This document shows, one piece after another, positions 8,672 through 18,672 of a DNA stretch of 64,000 nt (its first letter is position 1; the number at the start of each line of letters is the position of its first letter). The notes under the pieces were generated by a model. That model made no database searches. It saw nothing but the letters and a program-made list of their open reading frames with translations, and was not told where the DNA came from. Source of the DNA: Microvirga antarctica. GTDB taxonomy: Bacteria; Pseudomonadota; Alphaproteobacteria; Rhizobiales; Beijerinckiaceae. Location of the stretch: NCBI RefSeq assembly GCF_017921815.1, contig NZ_JAGEMM010000005.1:186001-250000 (forward strand). The letters run 5' to 3'. Both the position numbers and the translations under genes were made by a program.

Positions 8672-10540
8672 ATGAAGCGATTTGACGTTGTGGTGGTGGG
8701 CGGCGGACATGCGGGGGCGGAGGCCGCCGCCGCTTCCGCACGTATGGGGGCGCAGACTGCGCTTGTGACGCACAATGCCCGGACCATCGGCGTCATGTCC
8801 TGCAATCCGGCCGTCGGCGGCCTCGGGAAGGGACATCTGGTCCGAGAGATCGACGCCCTTGACGGGGTAATGGGGAGAATCGCGGACGCCTCCGGGATCC
8901 AGTTTCGCCTTCTCAATCGGCGCAAGGGCCCTGCTGTTCGGGGCCCTCGGACCCAGGCTGACCGCAAGCTGTATGCGCGGGCGATGCAGGCTGAATTGGC
9001 CGTCACGCCCAACCTCACCATCGTCGAGGGCGAGGCAGACGATTTCCTGTGCGACGACGGAAGGGTCTCCGCACTCATCCTGTCCGACGGCCGCGTTTTG
9101 GCGACGGGGGCCCTCGTCCTCACCACCGGAACCTTTCTGTCGGGCCTGATTCATATCGGGGAACGCAAGATCCCCGCCGGACGGATGGGCGAGCGCCCCT
9201 CTCTCGGGCTCCCGAAGACATTTGCGCGGCTGGGGTTCGCCCTTGGCCGATTGAAGACTGGAACGCCTCCGCGTCTTGACGGCCGGACCATCGATTGGGG
9301 CGCCGTGGAGAAACAGGCGGCCGATGAGGACCCTGTTCCGTTCTCCACCCTCACCGAGCGCATTACCGTCCCCCAGATCGAGTGCGGCATCACGCGCACC
9401 ACTGCGGCCGGCCATGATCTCATCCGGCAGAATCTGCACCGGGCTCCCATGTATTCGGGAGACATCCAGAGCCTTGGGCCGCGCTATTGCCCCTCCATCG
9501 AGGACAAGGTGGTTCGCTTCGCCGATCGCGATAGCCACCAGATTTTTCTCGAGCCGGAGGGGCTCGACGATGTCACAGTTTATCCGAACGGGATCTCGAC
9601 CTCGTTGCCGGAAGACGTCCAGCGGGCCCTGCTGCCTCTCATTCCGGGGCTGGAACGTGCCGTGATGCTCCAGCCCGGCTACGCGATCGAATACGATTTC
9701 ATTGACCCGCGCAACCTCGCCACGAGCCTGGAGACGTGCGCGGTCAAGGGCCTTTTTCTGGCCGGTCAGATCAACGGGACGACCGGGTATGAAGAGGCCG
9801 CCGCACAGGGTCTGCTCGCCGGTCTCAATGCCGCGAGGACAGCGTCCGGCGGCGAGGCGCTGATACTGGACCGTGCCGAATCCTATATTGGGGTGCTGGT
9901 GGACGACCTCGTGACCAAGGGCGTCAGCGAGCCGTATCGCATGTTCACCTCTCGGTCCGAGTATCGTCTGAGCTTGCGGATCGACAATGCGGATGAGCGT
10001 CTGACCCCTCGCGGGCTTGCGTTCGGCTGCGTCGCGTCGCGCCGGCAGGCCCATTTCGAGGCGTCCCAGGACCGGTTGCGGTACGCCGAACGACTGCTGC
10101 ATGCTCTGTCCGTGACGCCGGCTGTGGCCGCGCGGAATGGCCTCGATATCAACCAGGATGGCGTCCGGCGTTCCGCTTTCCAGCTCCTTTCTCACCCGAC
10201 GATTTCGTGGCGTGATCTCGAGCGGATCTGGCCCGAGTTGGGGTCGGTTCCCGTTTTGGTGAAGGAACGCCTTCAGACAGATGCGACCTACGCGGTCTAT
10301 CTGGATCGTCAGAAAGCCGATATCGCGTCGTTCCGCCGGGATGAGAGCGTGGCGCTTCACGCGATCGACTTCTCGAACCTGCCGGGACTTTCCAATGAAA
10401 TTCGCAGTAAGCTGAGCCGTGTTCGGCCGCAGACGTTAGGCCAGGCCGCGCGCATTGAGGGTGTCACGCCGGCCGCGCTCACCCTTCTTGCTGCCTTCGC
10501 CCGTCGTGGGATCGCGGCGTCCGGGGGGGTCGAGGCTTGA
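8672..10540 (+). CDS. mnmG: tRNA uridine-5-carboxymethylaminomethyl(34) synthesis enzyme MnmG
   Basis: MnmG (GidA) is the FAD- and NADH-binding partner of MnmE. The protein of 622 residues begins [18 protein letters not shown], with the FAD dinucleotide-binding GGGHAG at residues 10-15. The CNPAVGG segment and the C-terminal GidA-associated domain ([16 protein letters not shown]) are also present. I use the ATG at 8672 because it places the FAD motif at the normal distance. The frame is open further upstream, but that would run through non-conserved sequence. The intergenic region before it carries parS and the mnmE duplicate. Confidence 0.97.
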   Translation: MKRFDVVVVGGGHAGAEAAAASARMGAQTALVTHNARTIGVMSCNPAVGGLGKGHLVREIDALDGVMGRIADASGIQFRLLNRRKGPAVRGPRTQADRKLYARAMQAELAVTPNLTIVEGEADDFLCDDGRVSALILSDGRVLATGALVLTTGTFLSGLIHIGERKIPAGRMGERPSLGLPKTFARLGFALGRLKTGTPPRLDGRTIDWGAVEKQAADEDPVPFSTLTERITVPQIECGITRTTAAGHDLIRQNLHRAPMYSGDIQSLGPRYCPSIEDKVVRFADRDSHQIFLEPEGLDDVTVYPNGISTSLPEDVQRALLPLIPGLERAVMLQPGYAIEYDFIDPRNLATSLETCAVKGLFLAGQINGTTGYEEAAAQGLLAGLNAARTASGGEALILDRAESYIGVLVDDLVTKGVSEPYRMFTSRSEYRLSLRIDNADERLTPRGLAFGCVASRRQAHFEASQDRLRYAERLLHALSVTPAVAARNGLDINQDGVRRSAFQLLSHPTISWRDLERIWPELGSVPVLVKERLQTDATYAVYLDRQKADIASFRRDESVALHAIDFSNLPGLSNEIRSKLSRVRPQTLGQAARIEGVTPAALTLLAAFARRGIAASGGVEA

Positions 10541-10664
10541 TCGCTGTGAAGCCCGCCATGCGTCCCGAAGTCCACCAGAGCCCGCATTTCGGATCGAATG
10601 GGGAGGCTGGACGTCGTCCGGCACTCACGTCCTCCGCGGCTTTGCGCGTCCGAGAGGTGCTTTA

Positions 10665-11294
10665 ATGGCCGACGATTCTCATCGGCAGGCCCTTCTCCAC
10701 AATGTTTCACGTGAAACGAGGGACCGGCTCCAGCTTCTCGAATCGGAACTCCGGCGCTGGCAGGCGATCAAGAACCTCGTCGGGCCGGGGACGCTCGACG
10801 ACATTTGGAACCGCCACATCGTCGATTCGCTGCAACTCCTTGCCCTCCAACCACGTGCGACGACCTGGCTTGATCTGGGGTCGGGGGCGGGTTTTCCAGG
10901 CCTCGTGCTGGCGATTGCCGGCCGGGACCAGGGCCTTAAGGTCGATCTGGTGGAGAGAAATTCCCGGAAATGCGCCTTCCTGCGGCATGTGGCCCGACTG
11001 ACGGATGCACCCGCGGTCATTCACGAGGCACGTCTGGAGGCGGTGATCCCGGGCTTCGTCGGTCGGGTTGAGGTTGTGTCAGCCCGCGCCCTGGCGTCCT
11101 TGACCGATCTCCTTGCCGCCACCGAACCCCTGTTGAAAACGGGGACAATTGGGCTGTTTCCCAAGGGGCGGGACGTCGATGCGGAATTGACCTTGGCGTC
11201 GCGATCGTGGAAGTTCGATCAGGAGATCCTGCCGAGCCGCACTGATTCCGACGCCCGGATCCTCCGCATCACCTCCATCGAGAGATTGCCATGA
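10665..11294 (+). CDS. rsmG: 16S rRNA (guanine527-N7)-methyltransferase
   Basis: RsmG (GidB) methylates G527 of 16S rRNA; its loss gives low-level streptomycin resistance in other bacteria. The 209-residue protein has the AdoMet-binding motif LDLGSGAGFPGL and the SARAL segment expected of the family. The ATG at 10665 gives MADDSHRQALLHNVSRETRD; the codons for NVSRET are formed by the second parS site (10703-10718). The stop overlaps the parA start as ATGA (11291-11294), which implies coupling of rsmG and parA translation. Confidence 0.95.
   Translation: MADDSHRQALLHNVSRETRDRLQLLESELRRWQAIKNLVGPGTLDDIWNRHIVDSLQLLALQPRATTWLDLGSGAGFPGLVLAIAGRDQGLKVDLVERNSRKCAFLRHVARLTDAPAVIHEARLEAVIPGFVGRVEVVSARALASLTDLLAATEPLLKTGTIGLFPKGRDVDAELTLASRSWKFDQEILPSRTDSDARILRITSIERLP
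10703..10718. other. parS: second parS site, inside rsmG
   Basis: TGTTTCACGTGAAACG matches the parS consensus at 15 of 16 positions. It lies within the rsmG coding sequence, 2.1 kb from the first site. parS sites embedded in gidB are common in bacteria. Confidence 0.9.
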
Positions 11295-12130
11295 TCACCG
11301 AACGCAGCGAATCCGATCCAGGACCGCGCCGGTCTCCGCCGCGCACGTTGGTATTGGCAAACCAGAAAGGCGGCGTCGGCAAGACCACCACCGCGATCAA
11401 TCTTGGAACCGCCCTTGCGGCGATCGGCGAAAAGGTGCTGATCCTCGACCTGGATCCGCAGGGAAACGCCTCGACGGGGCTCGGCCTCGACCGCAAGAAC
11501 CGGCCGGTCTCGACGTACCACGTTCTGACCGGCGAGGCGTCGCTGGAACAGGCGATCACCGAGACCGTCGTCCCCCGGTTATTCGTCGCGCCGTCCACTC
11601 TCGATCTGCTTGGGGTCGAACTGGAGATTTCCGGCGAGCGCGACCGGGTTCACCGTCTGAAGAAGGCTATCGCGGTTCTCATGACCTCCGAGGTAAGTGA
11701 TCCTTTTACCTATATTTTGATCGACTGCCCGCCTTCACTGAACCTTTTGACCATCAATGCCCTTACCGCAGCCGATGCTGTGCTGGTTCCCCTACAATGC
11801 GAATTCTTCGCCTTGGAAGGCCTCAGCCAGCTGCTGAAGACGGTTGAGCAGGTCCGTTCGGCGCTGAACCCCGACCTGACGATTCACGGGGTGGTGCTCA
11901 CCATGTTCGACCCGCGCAACAACCTGTCCGGGCAGGTGGTGGCCGATGTCCGCCAGTTCATGGGCAGCAAGGTCTATGACACGATGATCCCGCGTAACGT
12001 GCGGGTGTCCGAGGCGCCCTCCCACGGCAAGCCAGTTTTGCTCTACGACCTCAAATGCGCCGGATCGCAGGCCTATCTTCGACTCGCTTCCGAAATCATT
12101 CAACGCGAGCGCGCGCTGCGCGCCGCCTAA
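11291..12130 (+). CDS. parA: chromosome-partitioning ATPase ParA (Soj)
   Basis: ParA forms nucleoid-bound gradients that move ParB-parS complexes and so separate newly copied origins. The 279-residue protein has the deviant Walker A motif KGGVGKTTT (residues 26-34) with its signature lysine. The Walker A' LDLDPQGN and Walker B LIDCPPSL also match. The N-terminal 18 residues are polar and variable, as in chromosomal ParA. It overlaps rsmG by four bases and precedes parB by 18 bases, giving one operon. Confidence 0.97.
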   Translation: MITERSESDPGPRRSPPRTLVLANQKGGVGKTTTAINLGTALAAIGEKVLILDLDPQGNASTGLGLDRKNRPVSTYHVLTGEASLEQAITETVVPRLFVAPSTLDLLGVELEISGERDRVHRLKKAIAVLMTSEVSDPFTYILIDCPPSLNLLTINALTAADAVLVPLQCEFFALEGLSQLLKTVEQVRSALNPDLTIHGVVLTMFDPRNNLSGQVVADVRQFMGSKVYDTMIPRNVRVSEAPSHGKPVLLYDLKCAGSQAYLRLASEIIQRERALRAA

Positions 12131-12148
12131 TTGTTGCGAAAGACCATC

Positions 12149-13033
12149 ATGGCAGACGACGCGAAACCGCGCTTGGGACGGGGACTGGCAGCGCTCATCG
12201 GCGAGGTTGGCGATGAGATGTCGGTTGTCGAGCGGGGACGCGGACAGCGGCGCATTCCCGTTGAGTTCCTGCGCCCGAACCCGCGCAATCCGCGCAAGTC
12301 CTTCGAGGAAAGCGAATTGCGGGAATTGTCCCAGTCCATTCGCGACCGGGGGATCATCCAGCCCATCGTGGTGCGGGCGTTGCCAAACACCGTGGACGCG
12401 TTCGAGATCGTCGCCGGCGAACGACGCTGGCGGGCAGCCCAGCAGGCCGGGCTCCACGATGTGCCGGTCGTGGTCGTGGATATCGACGACAAGACCTCGC
12501 TCGAATACGCCATCCTGGAAAACGTCCAGCGTTCCGATCTCAATCCCATCGAGGAGGCGCAAGGCTATTCGCGCCTGATGGCGGAGTTCTCCTATACCCA
12601 GGACAACCTTGCCAAGATCATCGGCAAGAGCCGCAGTCACATCGCCAACATGATGCGCCTCGGCGATCTTCCGGAGGGGGTCAAGGCGCTGCTGGTCAAT
12701 CGGCAGATTACCGCCGGCCATGGCCGCGCGCTGCTGTCAGTGAACGATCCGCACCGGGTCGCCAAGCGCATCATCGACGAGGGCATGAGCGTGCGGCAGG
12801 TCGAGGAAATCGCCCAGGCCGACAACAGCATGCCGGCCGATCTCGAGACGAAGTCTGCCGACAAACTCAAGTTGCCCAAGGACCCGGATACCCGTGCGCT
12901 CGAGCGGGCTTTGCAGGACGTGCTGGGGCTGAACGTGGCCATTGAACACAAGGGACAGGGCGGCGAGTTGCGGATCCGCTACAAGACGCTGGAGCAGCTC
13001 GACGGCCTCTGCCGCCGACTCAACCCGCAGTAG
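12149..13033 (+). CDS. parB: chromosome-partitioning protein ParB (parS-binding CTPase)
   Basis: ParB binds parS, uses CTP to clamp and slide on DNA, and stimulates ParA. The 294-residue protein starts with the ParA-contact peptide GRGLAALIG (residues 10-18). The ParB/Srx CTP-binding domain follows, with NPRNPRKSF, GIIQPIVVR and GERRWRAAQ. Next comes the helix-turn-helix around IIGKSRSHIANMMRLG and a C-terminal dimer domain. The ATG at 12149 is preferred over the TTG at 12131 because MADDAKPRLGRGLAAL fits the family N-terminus. Its substrate sites lie upstream at 8600 and 10703. Confidence 0.97.
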   Translation: MADDAKPRLGRGLAALIGEVGDEMSVVERGRGQRRIPVEFLRPNPRNPRKSFEESELRELSQSIRDRGIIQPIVVRALPNTVDAFEIVAGERRWRAAQQAGLHDVPVVVVDIDDKTSLEYAILENVQRSDLNPIEEAQGYSRLMAEFSYTQDNLAKIIGKSRSHIANMMRLGDLPEGVKALLVNRQITAGHGRALLSVNDPHRVAKRIIDEGMSVRQVEEIAQADNSMPADLETKSADKLKLPKDPDTRALERALQDVLGLNVAIEHKGQGGELRIRYKTLEQLDGLCRRLNPQ

Positions 13034-13342
13034 GCGCGTTCGGGTGGTTGCCGCCCTCCCGGAAAACCGAAGATCCGATCACGGCAAGGGCTGCCAAAAT
13101 GGCCCGTGCGGAGCGCTTCGTTGCCGGAACCATACGTGCTGAAAACTGCCTTTCCCTGCAGGGTTTCAAGGCGACCGAGAGGCCCCTTTGCCGGGAGGTC
13201 GGGCTCTCCTCCGACGGTCGGCGGTCCGGCTTTTTTGAGCCCCCGTCGGATCGCGGCACGCGCGGGAGAACGGGCGAACGCCCTCGGGCAATTCCGGAGG
13301 ATGCTCCCACAGGTTGTGATCTGATGTCTGGTCGGCCCGAAA
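13034..13342. other. 309-bp gap between convergent parB and holA, with terminator-like hairpins
   Basis: The only structure I see is at 13201-13250. GGGCTC (13201-13206) can pair with GAGCCC (13237-13242), and TCCGACGG (13210-13217) can pair with CCGTCGGA further on. A run of six T residues (13231-13236) lies between them. The arrangement is not a textbook terminator because the T run sits inside the outer stem, but transcript ends for parB and for the opposing holA operon are expected here. No gene is recognised. Confidence 0.5.
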
Positions 13343-14362
13343 CTATCGCCGTGCGGAGCGGGCCAGATCGAGCAGCATCTTGGCCGTGACCACATCGTCC
13401 AGCGTCGACAGACGCCGTGTCTGAAGCATGGCATCCTGCAAGGCGGCGATGGCCGGCTTGAGTGACGCCACGCTCCACCGCTGCAGGTGCCGCTCGACCT
13501 GCGGCTTGCGCCTGAAATGCAGGCCGCGCATGCCGTCGATCACCGTGGAGGGCGAACGGCCTTCCTCCACGGCATATCGGGCAGCCAGCAGGACGAGGGC
13601 ATGGCGCAGGGCTGCGCCCAGCACAACCGAGGCATGGACCCCTTCGGCCGCGAGCCGCCGCGACCCGGTTTCCAGCTCCGCGCCATTTCCGGCAAAAGCT
13701 GCATCCACCACGGCGTCCAGCGCCAGCGACGACACATCGCTCATGATGGCGTCGACGTCGTCCAGCGTGATTTCCGTCTGGCCATGAGCATAGAGTGTCA
13801 GCTTGGCCAATTCGCCCCGGGTGGCCAACCGGTCGCCGCCGAGGGACGCCACGATTGCTGCCCTGACGTCGCGGGAGACGGACAGGCCGGCCTCGCGCAT
13901 CGCCTCATCGACAACCGTGCCGAGCGCCTCGCCGGTATCCGCATAGCAGGGCAGGGCGAAGGCGAGGGGGGATTTCTCGCACAAGGTCCGCAACGGCGAG
14001 GTCTTGGCAAGGTCGCCGCCTTCGATGACGATCGCCGTGTCCTTGAGGACCCCCTTCAGGACGGCGTCCACCGCAGGGGCGATGTTGCGGGAGGTCGCGC
14101 GCACCCAGATGGCCCGCCTTCCGCCGAACAATCCCATCGTTCCGGCCTCATCGGCAAGACGCCCGGGATCGGACGCGATGTCGTCGCCGTCCATGCGAAT
14201 CATCTGAAACGGATCGTGCGGATCATCGACCGCGCGCTCGGCCAGAATGCGTGCGCGCTCGTTCACCAGCCCCGTATCGGGGCCGTAGACCAGAAACACG
14301 CTGATCCGTGGGTCAGGCCGCCGCAGCACCCCCTCGACGCTGCCTGCTTTGACCGCGACCAT
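13343..14362 (-). CDS. holA: DNA polymerase III subunit delta
   Basis: HolA is the clamp-loader subunit that opens the beta sliding clamp. The 339-residue protein shows the typical delta layout. An N-terminal clamp-binding domain carries FLVYGPDTGLVNERA near residue 22 and the GLFGGRR segment near 78. The middle domain contains IVIEGGDLAKTSPLR, and a helical collar domain follows. I place the start at the ATG at 14362 (MVAVKAGSVEG), seven bases after the lptE stop, where the family N-terminus begins. The leuS-lptE-holA order is conserved widely in proteobacteria. Confidence 0.93.
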   Translation of the reverse strand: MVAVKAGSVEGVLRRPDPRISVFLVYGPDTGLVNERARILAERAVDDPHDPFQMIRMDGDDIASDPGRLADEAGTMGLFGGRRAIWVRATSRNIAPAVDAVLKGVLKDTAIVIEGGDLAKTSPLRTLCEKSPLAFALPCYADTGEALGTVVDEAMREAGLSVSRDVRAAIVASLGGDRLATRGELAKLTLYAHGQTEITLDDVDAIMSDVSSLALDAVVDAAFAGNGAELETGSRRLAAEGVHASVVLGAALRHALVLLAARYAVEEGRSPSTVIDGMRGLHFRRKPQVERHLQRWSVASLKPAIAALQDAMLQTRRLSTLDDVVTAKMLLDLARSARR

Positions 14363-14369
14363 GCGGCCG

Positions 14370-14915
14370 TCACATCTGCGAGAGTGTGGCGGCGAGCCGG
14401 GTCTTGATCTGTTCGGCCAGGGACTTGGCGAGGCGGATTTCCGCATCGCGCGCCGCCCGCACCGTGGCGAAGCGCTGCTTGAAGCGGTCGTAGGTTGCCT
14501 GGCCCGTGGCGCGGCCCTGGGTAATGACCTTGGTGCCGTCCTTGTTGGTGAGCGTGAAGGTCAGGTTGCCGATGAGCGTTGCCGATTGCGCCCGGCCGGA
14601 CACGGAATCGACGATCGGTGTGCTCAGTGTCTCGTCGAAGGTCAGGTTGAGAACAAACTGCTTGGGCGTGTCGGAGCCCGACCCGTTGAGATCGTAGACC
14701 AGCTCGCTGCGGATGAAATGGCCGATGCGCGCCTGGGCGTCGGTCCATTTCAGCTCCGGCACATCGATGGAGGCCAGCACATTCTGCAACGATTGGCCGG
14801 ATGCGGTGGGTCCGTAAAGCGGCCGCAGGCAGGCCGACAGGCCGAGCGCAAGACCGATGACGATGGCCACGCGCACGGTTGCGCGACAGGTGGCGAAGCG
14901 ATTAAGCGACGACAT
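14370..14915 (-). CDS. lptE: LPS-assembly lipoprotein LptE
   Basis: LptE plugs the LptD barrel that inserts lipopolysaccharide into the outer membrane. The 181-residue protein has a signal peptide (residues 12-28) ending in the lipobox LSAC, so the cysteine is lipidated. Directly after it comes RPLYGP, a motif that marks alphaproteobacterial LptE. The start at 14915 overlaps the end of leuS by 14 bases and the stop is seven bases before holA, so all three are in one operon. Sequence identity in this family is low, but context and lipobox make the call firm. Confidence 0.9.
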   Translation of the reverse strand: MSSLNRFATCRATVRVAIVIGLALGLSACLRPLYGPTASGQSLQNVLASIDVPELKWTDAQARIGHFIRSELVYDLNGSGSDTPKQFVLNLTFDETLSTPIVDSVSGRAQSATLIGNLTFTLTNKDGTKVITQGRATGQATYDRFKQRFATVRAARDAEIRLAKSLAEQIKTRLAATLSQM

Positions 14916-17547
14916 TCACAATCCTCTGTGGGACGACGATGATCTTGCGGGGAGTCTTGCCGTCCAGCGCGCGCTGAACCCCCTCGAGAGCGAGCACAGC
15001 CGCCTCGATCGCGTCCTGCCCGGCGTCGCGCGGGACGGTGACATCGTCCCGCTTCTTGCCGTTGACCTGCACCGGCAGCGTGATGGTGTCCTCGATCAGC
15101 AAGGTGGCATCAAGGACGGGCCAGGCCGCTTCCGCGACCAGACCCGATTGCCCCAAGGCCTCCCAGCTCTCTTCGGCCAGATGCGGCATCATGGGGGCGA
15201 GAAGTTGGATGAAAATCCGGCCGGCATCGCGGAAGGCGTGCGACAGGCCGGCTTCCTGGGCGCTCTTGGACTGCGCCAGAAGCTCCTGGAGGCTGTTGGC
15301 CAATTCGTAGAGATGGGCGACGCAGCGGTTGAAGCGCAACCGCTCCACATCGTCACCCACGGCCTGGAGCGCCTTGTGGGCGGCTTTCAGGACCGCGGTT
15401 CCAAGCGGGCCGGGGGCAGCGGAAGGACCAGAGACGTCCCTGGTCCGGTCGGCCAGTTCGCCGACCAGGCGCCAGACCCGCTGGACGAAGCGCCCGGCGC
15501 CCTGAACGCCTTCCTCGGTCCAGATCACGTCGCGCTCCGGCGGGGAATCGGACAGCATGAACCAGCGCGCGGTGTCGGCCCCGTAGGAGGCGATGATTTC
15601 GTCGGGATCGACCGTGTTCTTCTTCGACTTCGACATCTTTTCGATCGCGCCGATGTCGACCGGCGCGCCGCTGGCGATGTGGATCGCCCGTCGGGCGCTG
15701 CCCTCGGTCTCGAAGCGGACATCGCTCGGCAGAACCCAGCCGCCGCTCGCGTCCTTGTAGGTTTCGTGCACGACCATGCCCTGGGTGAACAGGCCGGCGA
15801 ACGGTTCGCTGATGCCCGCATGCCCGGTCTTCGTCATGGCCCGCGTGAAGAAGCGCGAATAGAGCAGGTGCAGAATCGCATGCTCGATGCCGCCGATATA
15901 CTGGTCGACCGGCAGCCATTCATTGACTGTGTGGCGGTCGGTCGGGCGGTCGGTCAGGGTCGGGTCGGTGAAGCGGGCGAAATACCAGGACGAATCCACG
16001 AACGTGTCCATGGTGTCGGTCTCGCGCCGGGCTTCGCCCCCGCATTGCGGGCAGGCCACATGCTTCCAGGTCGGGTGACGGTCGAGGGGGTTGCCCGGCA
16101 CGTCGAACGACACGTCCTCCGGCAGCACCACCGGGAGCTGATCGTGCGGCACCGGCACGACGCCGCACGCGGCGCAATGGATGATCGGGATCGGGCAGCC
16201 CCAATAGCGCTGACGCGAGATTCCCCAGTCGCGGAGGCGGAAATTCACCTTGCGCTCGGCCACCGGGCGATTGTGGTGGCGCTCGCTCTCGAGGATCCGC
16301 GCCACCTCGTCCTTGGCGTCCGCGATGGTCTTGCCGTCGAGGAAGCGCGAATTGATCATCCGTCCATCGCCGTCATAGGCGGTGTCGGTGATGACGAAAG
16401 TGGCCGGGTCCACATCCGGCGGGCAGACCACCGGCAGGTTTCCGAGATGGTACTTGTTGACGAAATCCAGGTCGCGCTGGTCATGCGCCGGGCAGCCGAA
16501 AATGGCGCCCGTGCCGTATTCCATCAGCACGAAATTGGCGACGTAAACAGGCAGCGTCCAGGCCGGATCAAGCGGGTGGATGGCCCGGATGCCGGTGTCG
16601 AAGCCGAGTTTTTCGGCCTTGTCGATGGCCTCCTGAGCGGTGCCGGTGCGCTTGGCGGTCTCGATGAACGCCGCAAGCTCCGGATTGTCCGCAGACGCGG
16701 CCTTGGCAAGCGGGTGATCCGGGGCGACGGCCACGAATTTGGCGCCAAAGAGGGTGTCGGGCCGGGTGGTGTAGACCTCGACCTCATCCGTCTCGTTGAT
16801 GGTGGTTTCCGGATCGAGGGCGAAGCGCACCAGCAGGCCCTCGGAGCGGCCGATCCAGTTGCGCTGCATCAGGCGCACCTTCTCGGGCCAGCGATCAAGC
16901 GACTCAAGGGCGTCGTGGAGTTCCTGCGCGTAGTCGGTGATCTTGAGGAACCACTGGGTCAGCTCGCGCTGCTCGACCAGGGCGCCGGAGCGCCAGCCGC
17001 GCCCGTCGATCACCTGTTCGTTTGCCAGCACCGTATGATCGACCGGGTCCCAGTTGACCTTCGCGGTCTTGCGATCGACGAGGCCTTCCTTGAGGAAGTC
17101 CAGAAACATGCGCTGCTGGTGCTTGTAATAGCTCGGATCGCAGGTCGCGATCTCCCGGCTCCAGTCGATCGCCAGGCCCATGGATTGGAGCTGCGCGCGC
17201 ATCGTGGCGATGTTGGCGTAGGTCCATTCCTTGGGATGGACCTTGTTCTGCATCGCGGCGTTTTCGGCCGGCATGCCGAAGGCGTCCCAGCCCATCGGGT
17301 GCAGCACGTTGAAGCCTTTGGCGCGCTTGTAGCGGGCCACCACGTCGCCCATGGCGTAGTTGCGCACGTGACCCATGTGGATGCGCCCCGACGGGTAGGG
17401 AAACATCTCGAGCACGTAATATTTCGGACGCGGATCGTCGTTTGCGGTCTTGAAGAGGTCGCGGTCCTTCCAGACCTTGCGCCATTTCAGTTCGGCTTCT
17501 TTGGCGTTGTAGCGCTCCGGCCTCATTTTTCGTAACACATCCGTCAT
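14902..17547 (-). CDS. leuS: leucyl-tRNA synthetase
   Basis: LeuS charges tRNA-Leu and edits mischarged products. The 881-residue class I synthetase has the HIGH-type motif as HMGH in [16 protein letters not shown] and the KMSKS motif in [15 protein letters not shown]. The large connective editing domain between them includes the threonine-rich TTRPDTLFG segment. The ATG at 17547 is used; an alternative ATG at 17526 (MRPERYN) would shorten it by seven residues, and neither has a clear ribosome-binding site. It is divergent from the PLP-binding protein gene at 17665. Confidence 0.97.
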   Translation of the reverse strand: MTDVLRKMRPERYNAKEAELKWRKVWKDRDLFKTANDDPRPKYYVLEMFPYPSGRIHMGHVRNYAMGDVVARYKRAKGFNVLHPMGWDAFGMPAENAAMQNKVHPKEWTYANIATMRAQLQSMGLAIDWSREIATCDPSYYKHQQRMFLDFLKEGLVDRKTAKVNWDPVDHTVLANEQVIDGRGWRSGALVEQRELTQWFLKITDYAQELHDALESLDRWPEKVRLMQRNWIGRSEGLLVRFALDPETTINETDEVEVYTTRPDTLFGAKFVAVAPDHPLAKAASADNPELAAFIETAKRTGTAQEAIDKAEKLGFDTGIRAIHPLDPAWTLPVYVANFVLMEYGTGAIFGCPAHDQRDLDFVNKYHLGNLPVVCPPDVDPATFVITDTAYDGDGRMINSRFLDGKTIADAKDEVARILESERHHNRPVAERKVNFRLRDWGISRQRYWGCPIPIIHCAACGVVPVPHDQLPVVLPEDVSFDVPGNPLDRHPTWKHVACPQCGGEARRETDTMDTFVDSSWYFARFTDPTLTDRPTDRHTVNEWLPVDQYIGGIEHAILHLLYSRFFTRAMTKTGHAGISEPFAGLFTQGMVVHETYKDASGGWVLPSDVRFETEGSARRAIHIASGAPVDIGAIEKMSKSKKNTVDPDEIIASYGADTARWFMLSDSPPERDVIWTEEGVQGAGRFVQRVWRLVGELADRTRDVSGPSAAPGPLGTAVLKAAHKALQAVGDDVERLRFNRCVAHLYELANSLQELLAQSKSAQEAGLSHAFRDAGRIFIQLLAPMMPHLAEESWEALGQSGLVAEAAWPVLDATLLIEDTITLPVQVNGKKRDDVTVPRDAGQDAIEAAVLALEGVQRALDGKTPRKIIVVPQRIVNVVA

Positions 17548-17664
17548 CGCAAGGGTTCGGGCAGCTTGCGCCGCCGGGTTTGCGCGGACTAGGACACAGC
17601 TCTCTCGCGCGGTCAACGCCTGCCCGCGCAGGCAAGCCCCGTGAGGGGAAAGGGACACCCATCC

Positions 17665-18342
17665 ATGAGCGAGCACGACACCGTCGCGGCCCTGAAAGAC
17701 GTCAGGGCCGGCATTGCCCGCGCGGCGGCCGATTACGAGCGCGACCCCGCCTCCGTCACGCTGGTGGCGGTGTCGAAGCTCTTTCCCGCTACCGCCATCC
17801 TGCCCGTGCTCGCGGCTGGCCAGCGCGTCTTCGGCGAAAATTACGTGAAGGAAGCGGGCGAGAAATGGCCCGCCCTGCGGGAGCGTTATCCCGATGTGGA
17901 ACTCCACCTCATCGGGCCGCTGCAATCCAACAAGGCCCGGGACGCGGTGCAGCTTTTCGACGTGATCGAGACCCTTGATCGCCCGTCATTGGCCGAGGCG
18001 CTGGCCAAGGAGATCGCCCGCCTGGGCAAGGCACCGCGCCTGCTCGTCCAAGTCAATACCGGAGCGGAACCCCAGAAGGGCGGGGTGCTGCCGGCCGATC
18101 TCGACGGCTTTCTCGAGGCCTGCCGCAGCCGCTACGGGCTGACGGTGGAAGGTCTCATGTGCATCCCGCCGGCCGATGACCCGCCATCGCCGCATTTTGC
18201 CTTGCTTAACAGCATGGCGAAGCGCAACGGCCTGGAGACACTCTCCATGGGCATGAGCGCCGATTACGACCCGGCCATTCAGCTCGGGGCGACGCATGTG
18301 CGGATCGGCAGCGCCATTTTTGGGGCACGCGTGCCCCGCTAG
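17665..18342 (+). CDS. pyridoxal phosphate homeostasis protein (YggS/PROSC family)
   Basis: This family binds pyridoxal 5'-phosphate without a known enzymatic activity and buffers vitamin B6 and amino acid pools. The 225-residue protein has the PLP lysine in TLVAVSK (K38) followed by [27 protein letters not shown] and the C-terminal [13 protein letters not shown] and VRIGSAIFG. All are hallmarks of a single alanine-racemase-like barrel. I use the ATG at 17665 because MSEHD leads directly into the family helix. It is divergent from leuS, with about 117 bases between the two starts. Confidence 0.95.
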   Translation: MSEHDTVAALKDVRAGIARAAADYERDPASVTLVAVSKLFPATAILPVLAAGQRVFGENYVKEAGEKWPALRERYPDVELHLIGPLQSNKARDAVQLFDVIETLDRPSLAEALAKEIARLGKAPRLLVQVNTGAEPQKGGVLPADLDGFLEACRSRYGLTVEGLMCIPPADDPPSPHFALLNSMAKRNGLETLSMGMSADYDPAIQLGATHVRIGSAIFGARVPR

Positions 18343-18364
18343 CAGCCTCATCGCGACTTCGCGG

Positions 18365-18393
18365 TTGTCCGATCGACCGCGGAGCGTTATAAT
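18365..18393 (+). promoter_or_regulatory. sigma-70-type promoter of the ABC-F leader
   Basis: TTGTCC (18365-18370) and TATAAT (18388-18393) are separated by exactly 17 bases. The -10 hexamer is a perfect consensus. Transcription would start near 18400, leaving about 30 untranslated bases before the 28-codon leader ORF. Confidence 0.6.
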
Positions 18394-18429
18394 CTAGCTT
18401 CGATCCACGCCGAACCACAGGAGGGCCGC

Positions 18430-18516
18430 ATGCGTGTACGACACCATCTTCGCATGTACGGCCCCTGGAACGCCCTGCAGCCAAGCGTTGCAGGGCCGGC
18501 CACGATACGGATCTGA
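18430..18516 (+). CDS. 28-codon upstream ORF (putative regulatory leader peptide) before the ABC-F gene
   Basis: AGGAGG at 18419-18424 sits six bases before an ATG that opens a 28-codon frame starting MRVRHHLRMYGPWN. It ends 156 bases before the ABC-F ATPase. Leader peptides that stall drug-bound ribosomes control many antibiotic-resistance ABC-F and erm genes. The N-terminus here carries an arginine-X-arginine motif, the known macrolide arrest signal (for example RLR in the ErmD leader). The second half of the ORF is part of a hairpin (18472-18496). I have no homologue to confirm it is conserved, so the call rests on promoter, ribosome-binding site, motif and context. Confidence 0.5.
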   Translation: MRVRHHLRMYGPWNALQPSVAGPATIRI

Positions 18517-18529
18517 CGTCGACGACGTC
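18472..18529 (+). promoter_or_regulatory. leader hairpins downstream of the upstream ORF start
   Basis: GCCCTGCA (18472-18479) pairs perfectly with TGCAGGGC (18489-18496) inside the leader ORF. A second small stem, GACGT (18515-18519) with ACGTC (18525-18529), begins at the ORF stop codon. Neither is followed by a T run, so they are not simple terminators; they could be part of an attenuation switch. The rest of the 330-bp gap 18343-18672, beyond the promoter and this leader, shows nothing I can name. Confidence 0.4.
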
Positions 18530-18672
18530 CTCTTTCTCATCTGGTCAGCTCTGAACGGCTCGCCGCGCCTGTGCCCGTCTGCCGGGTTTTCAGCGCGTCT
18601 GACTAACGTTCCTGATTTTTGCGCACGGCCGCGCCTGCTCCAGGCCGCCTCAGCGCACCGACCACGAGATGA

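Noticed and set aside
14857..17535. An 892-codon open frame on the plus strand opposite leuS
   Set aside because: It is antisense to a clear LeuS reading frame, uses rare GC-biased codons, and has no family motif. Long antisense frames are expected in GC-rich DNA.
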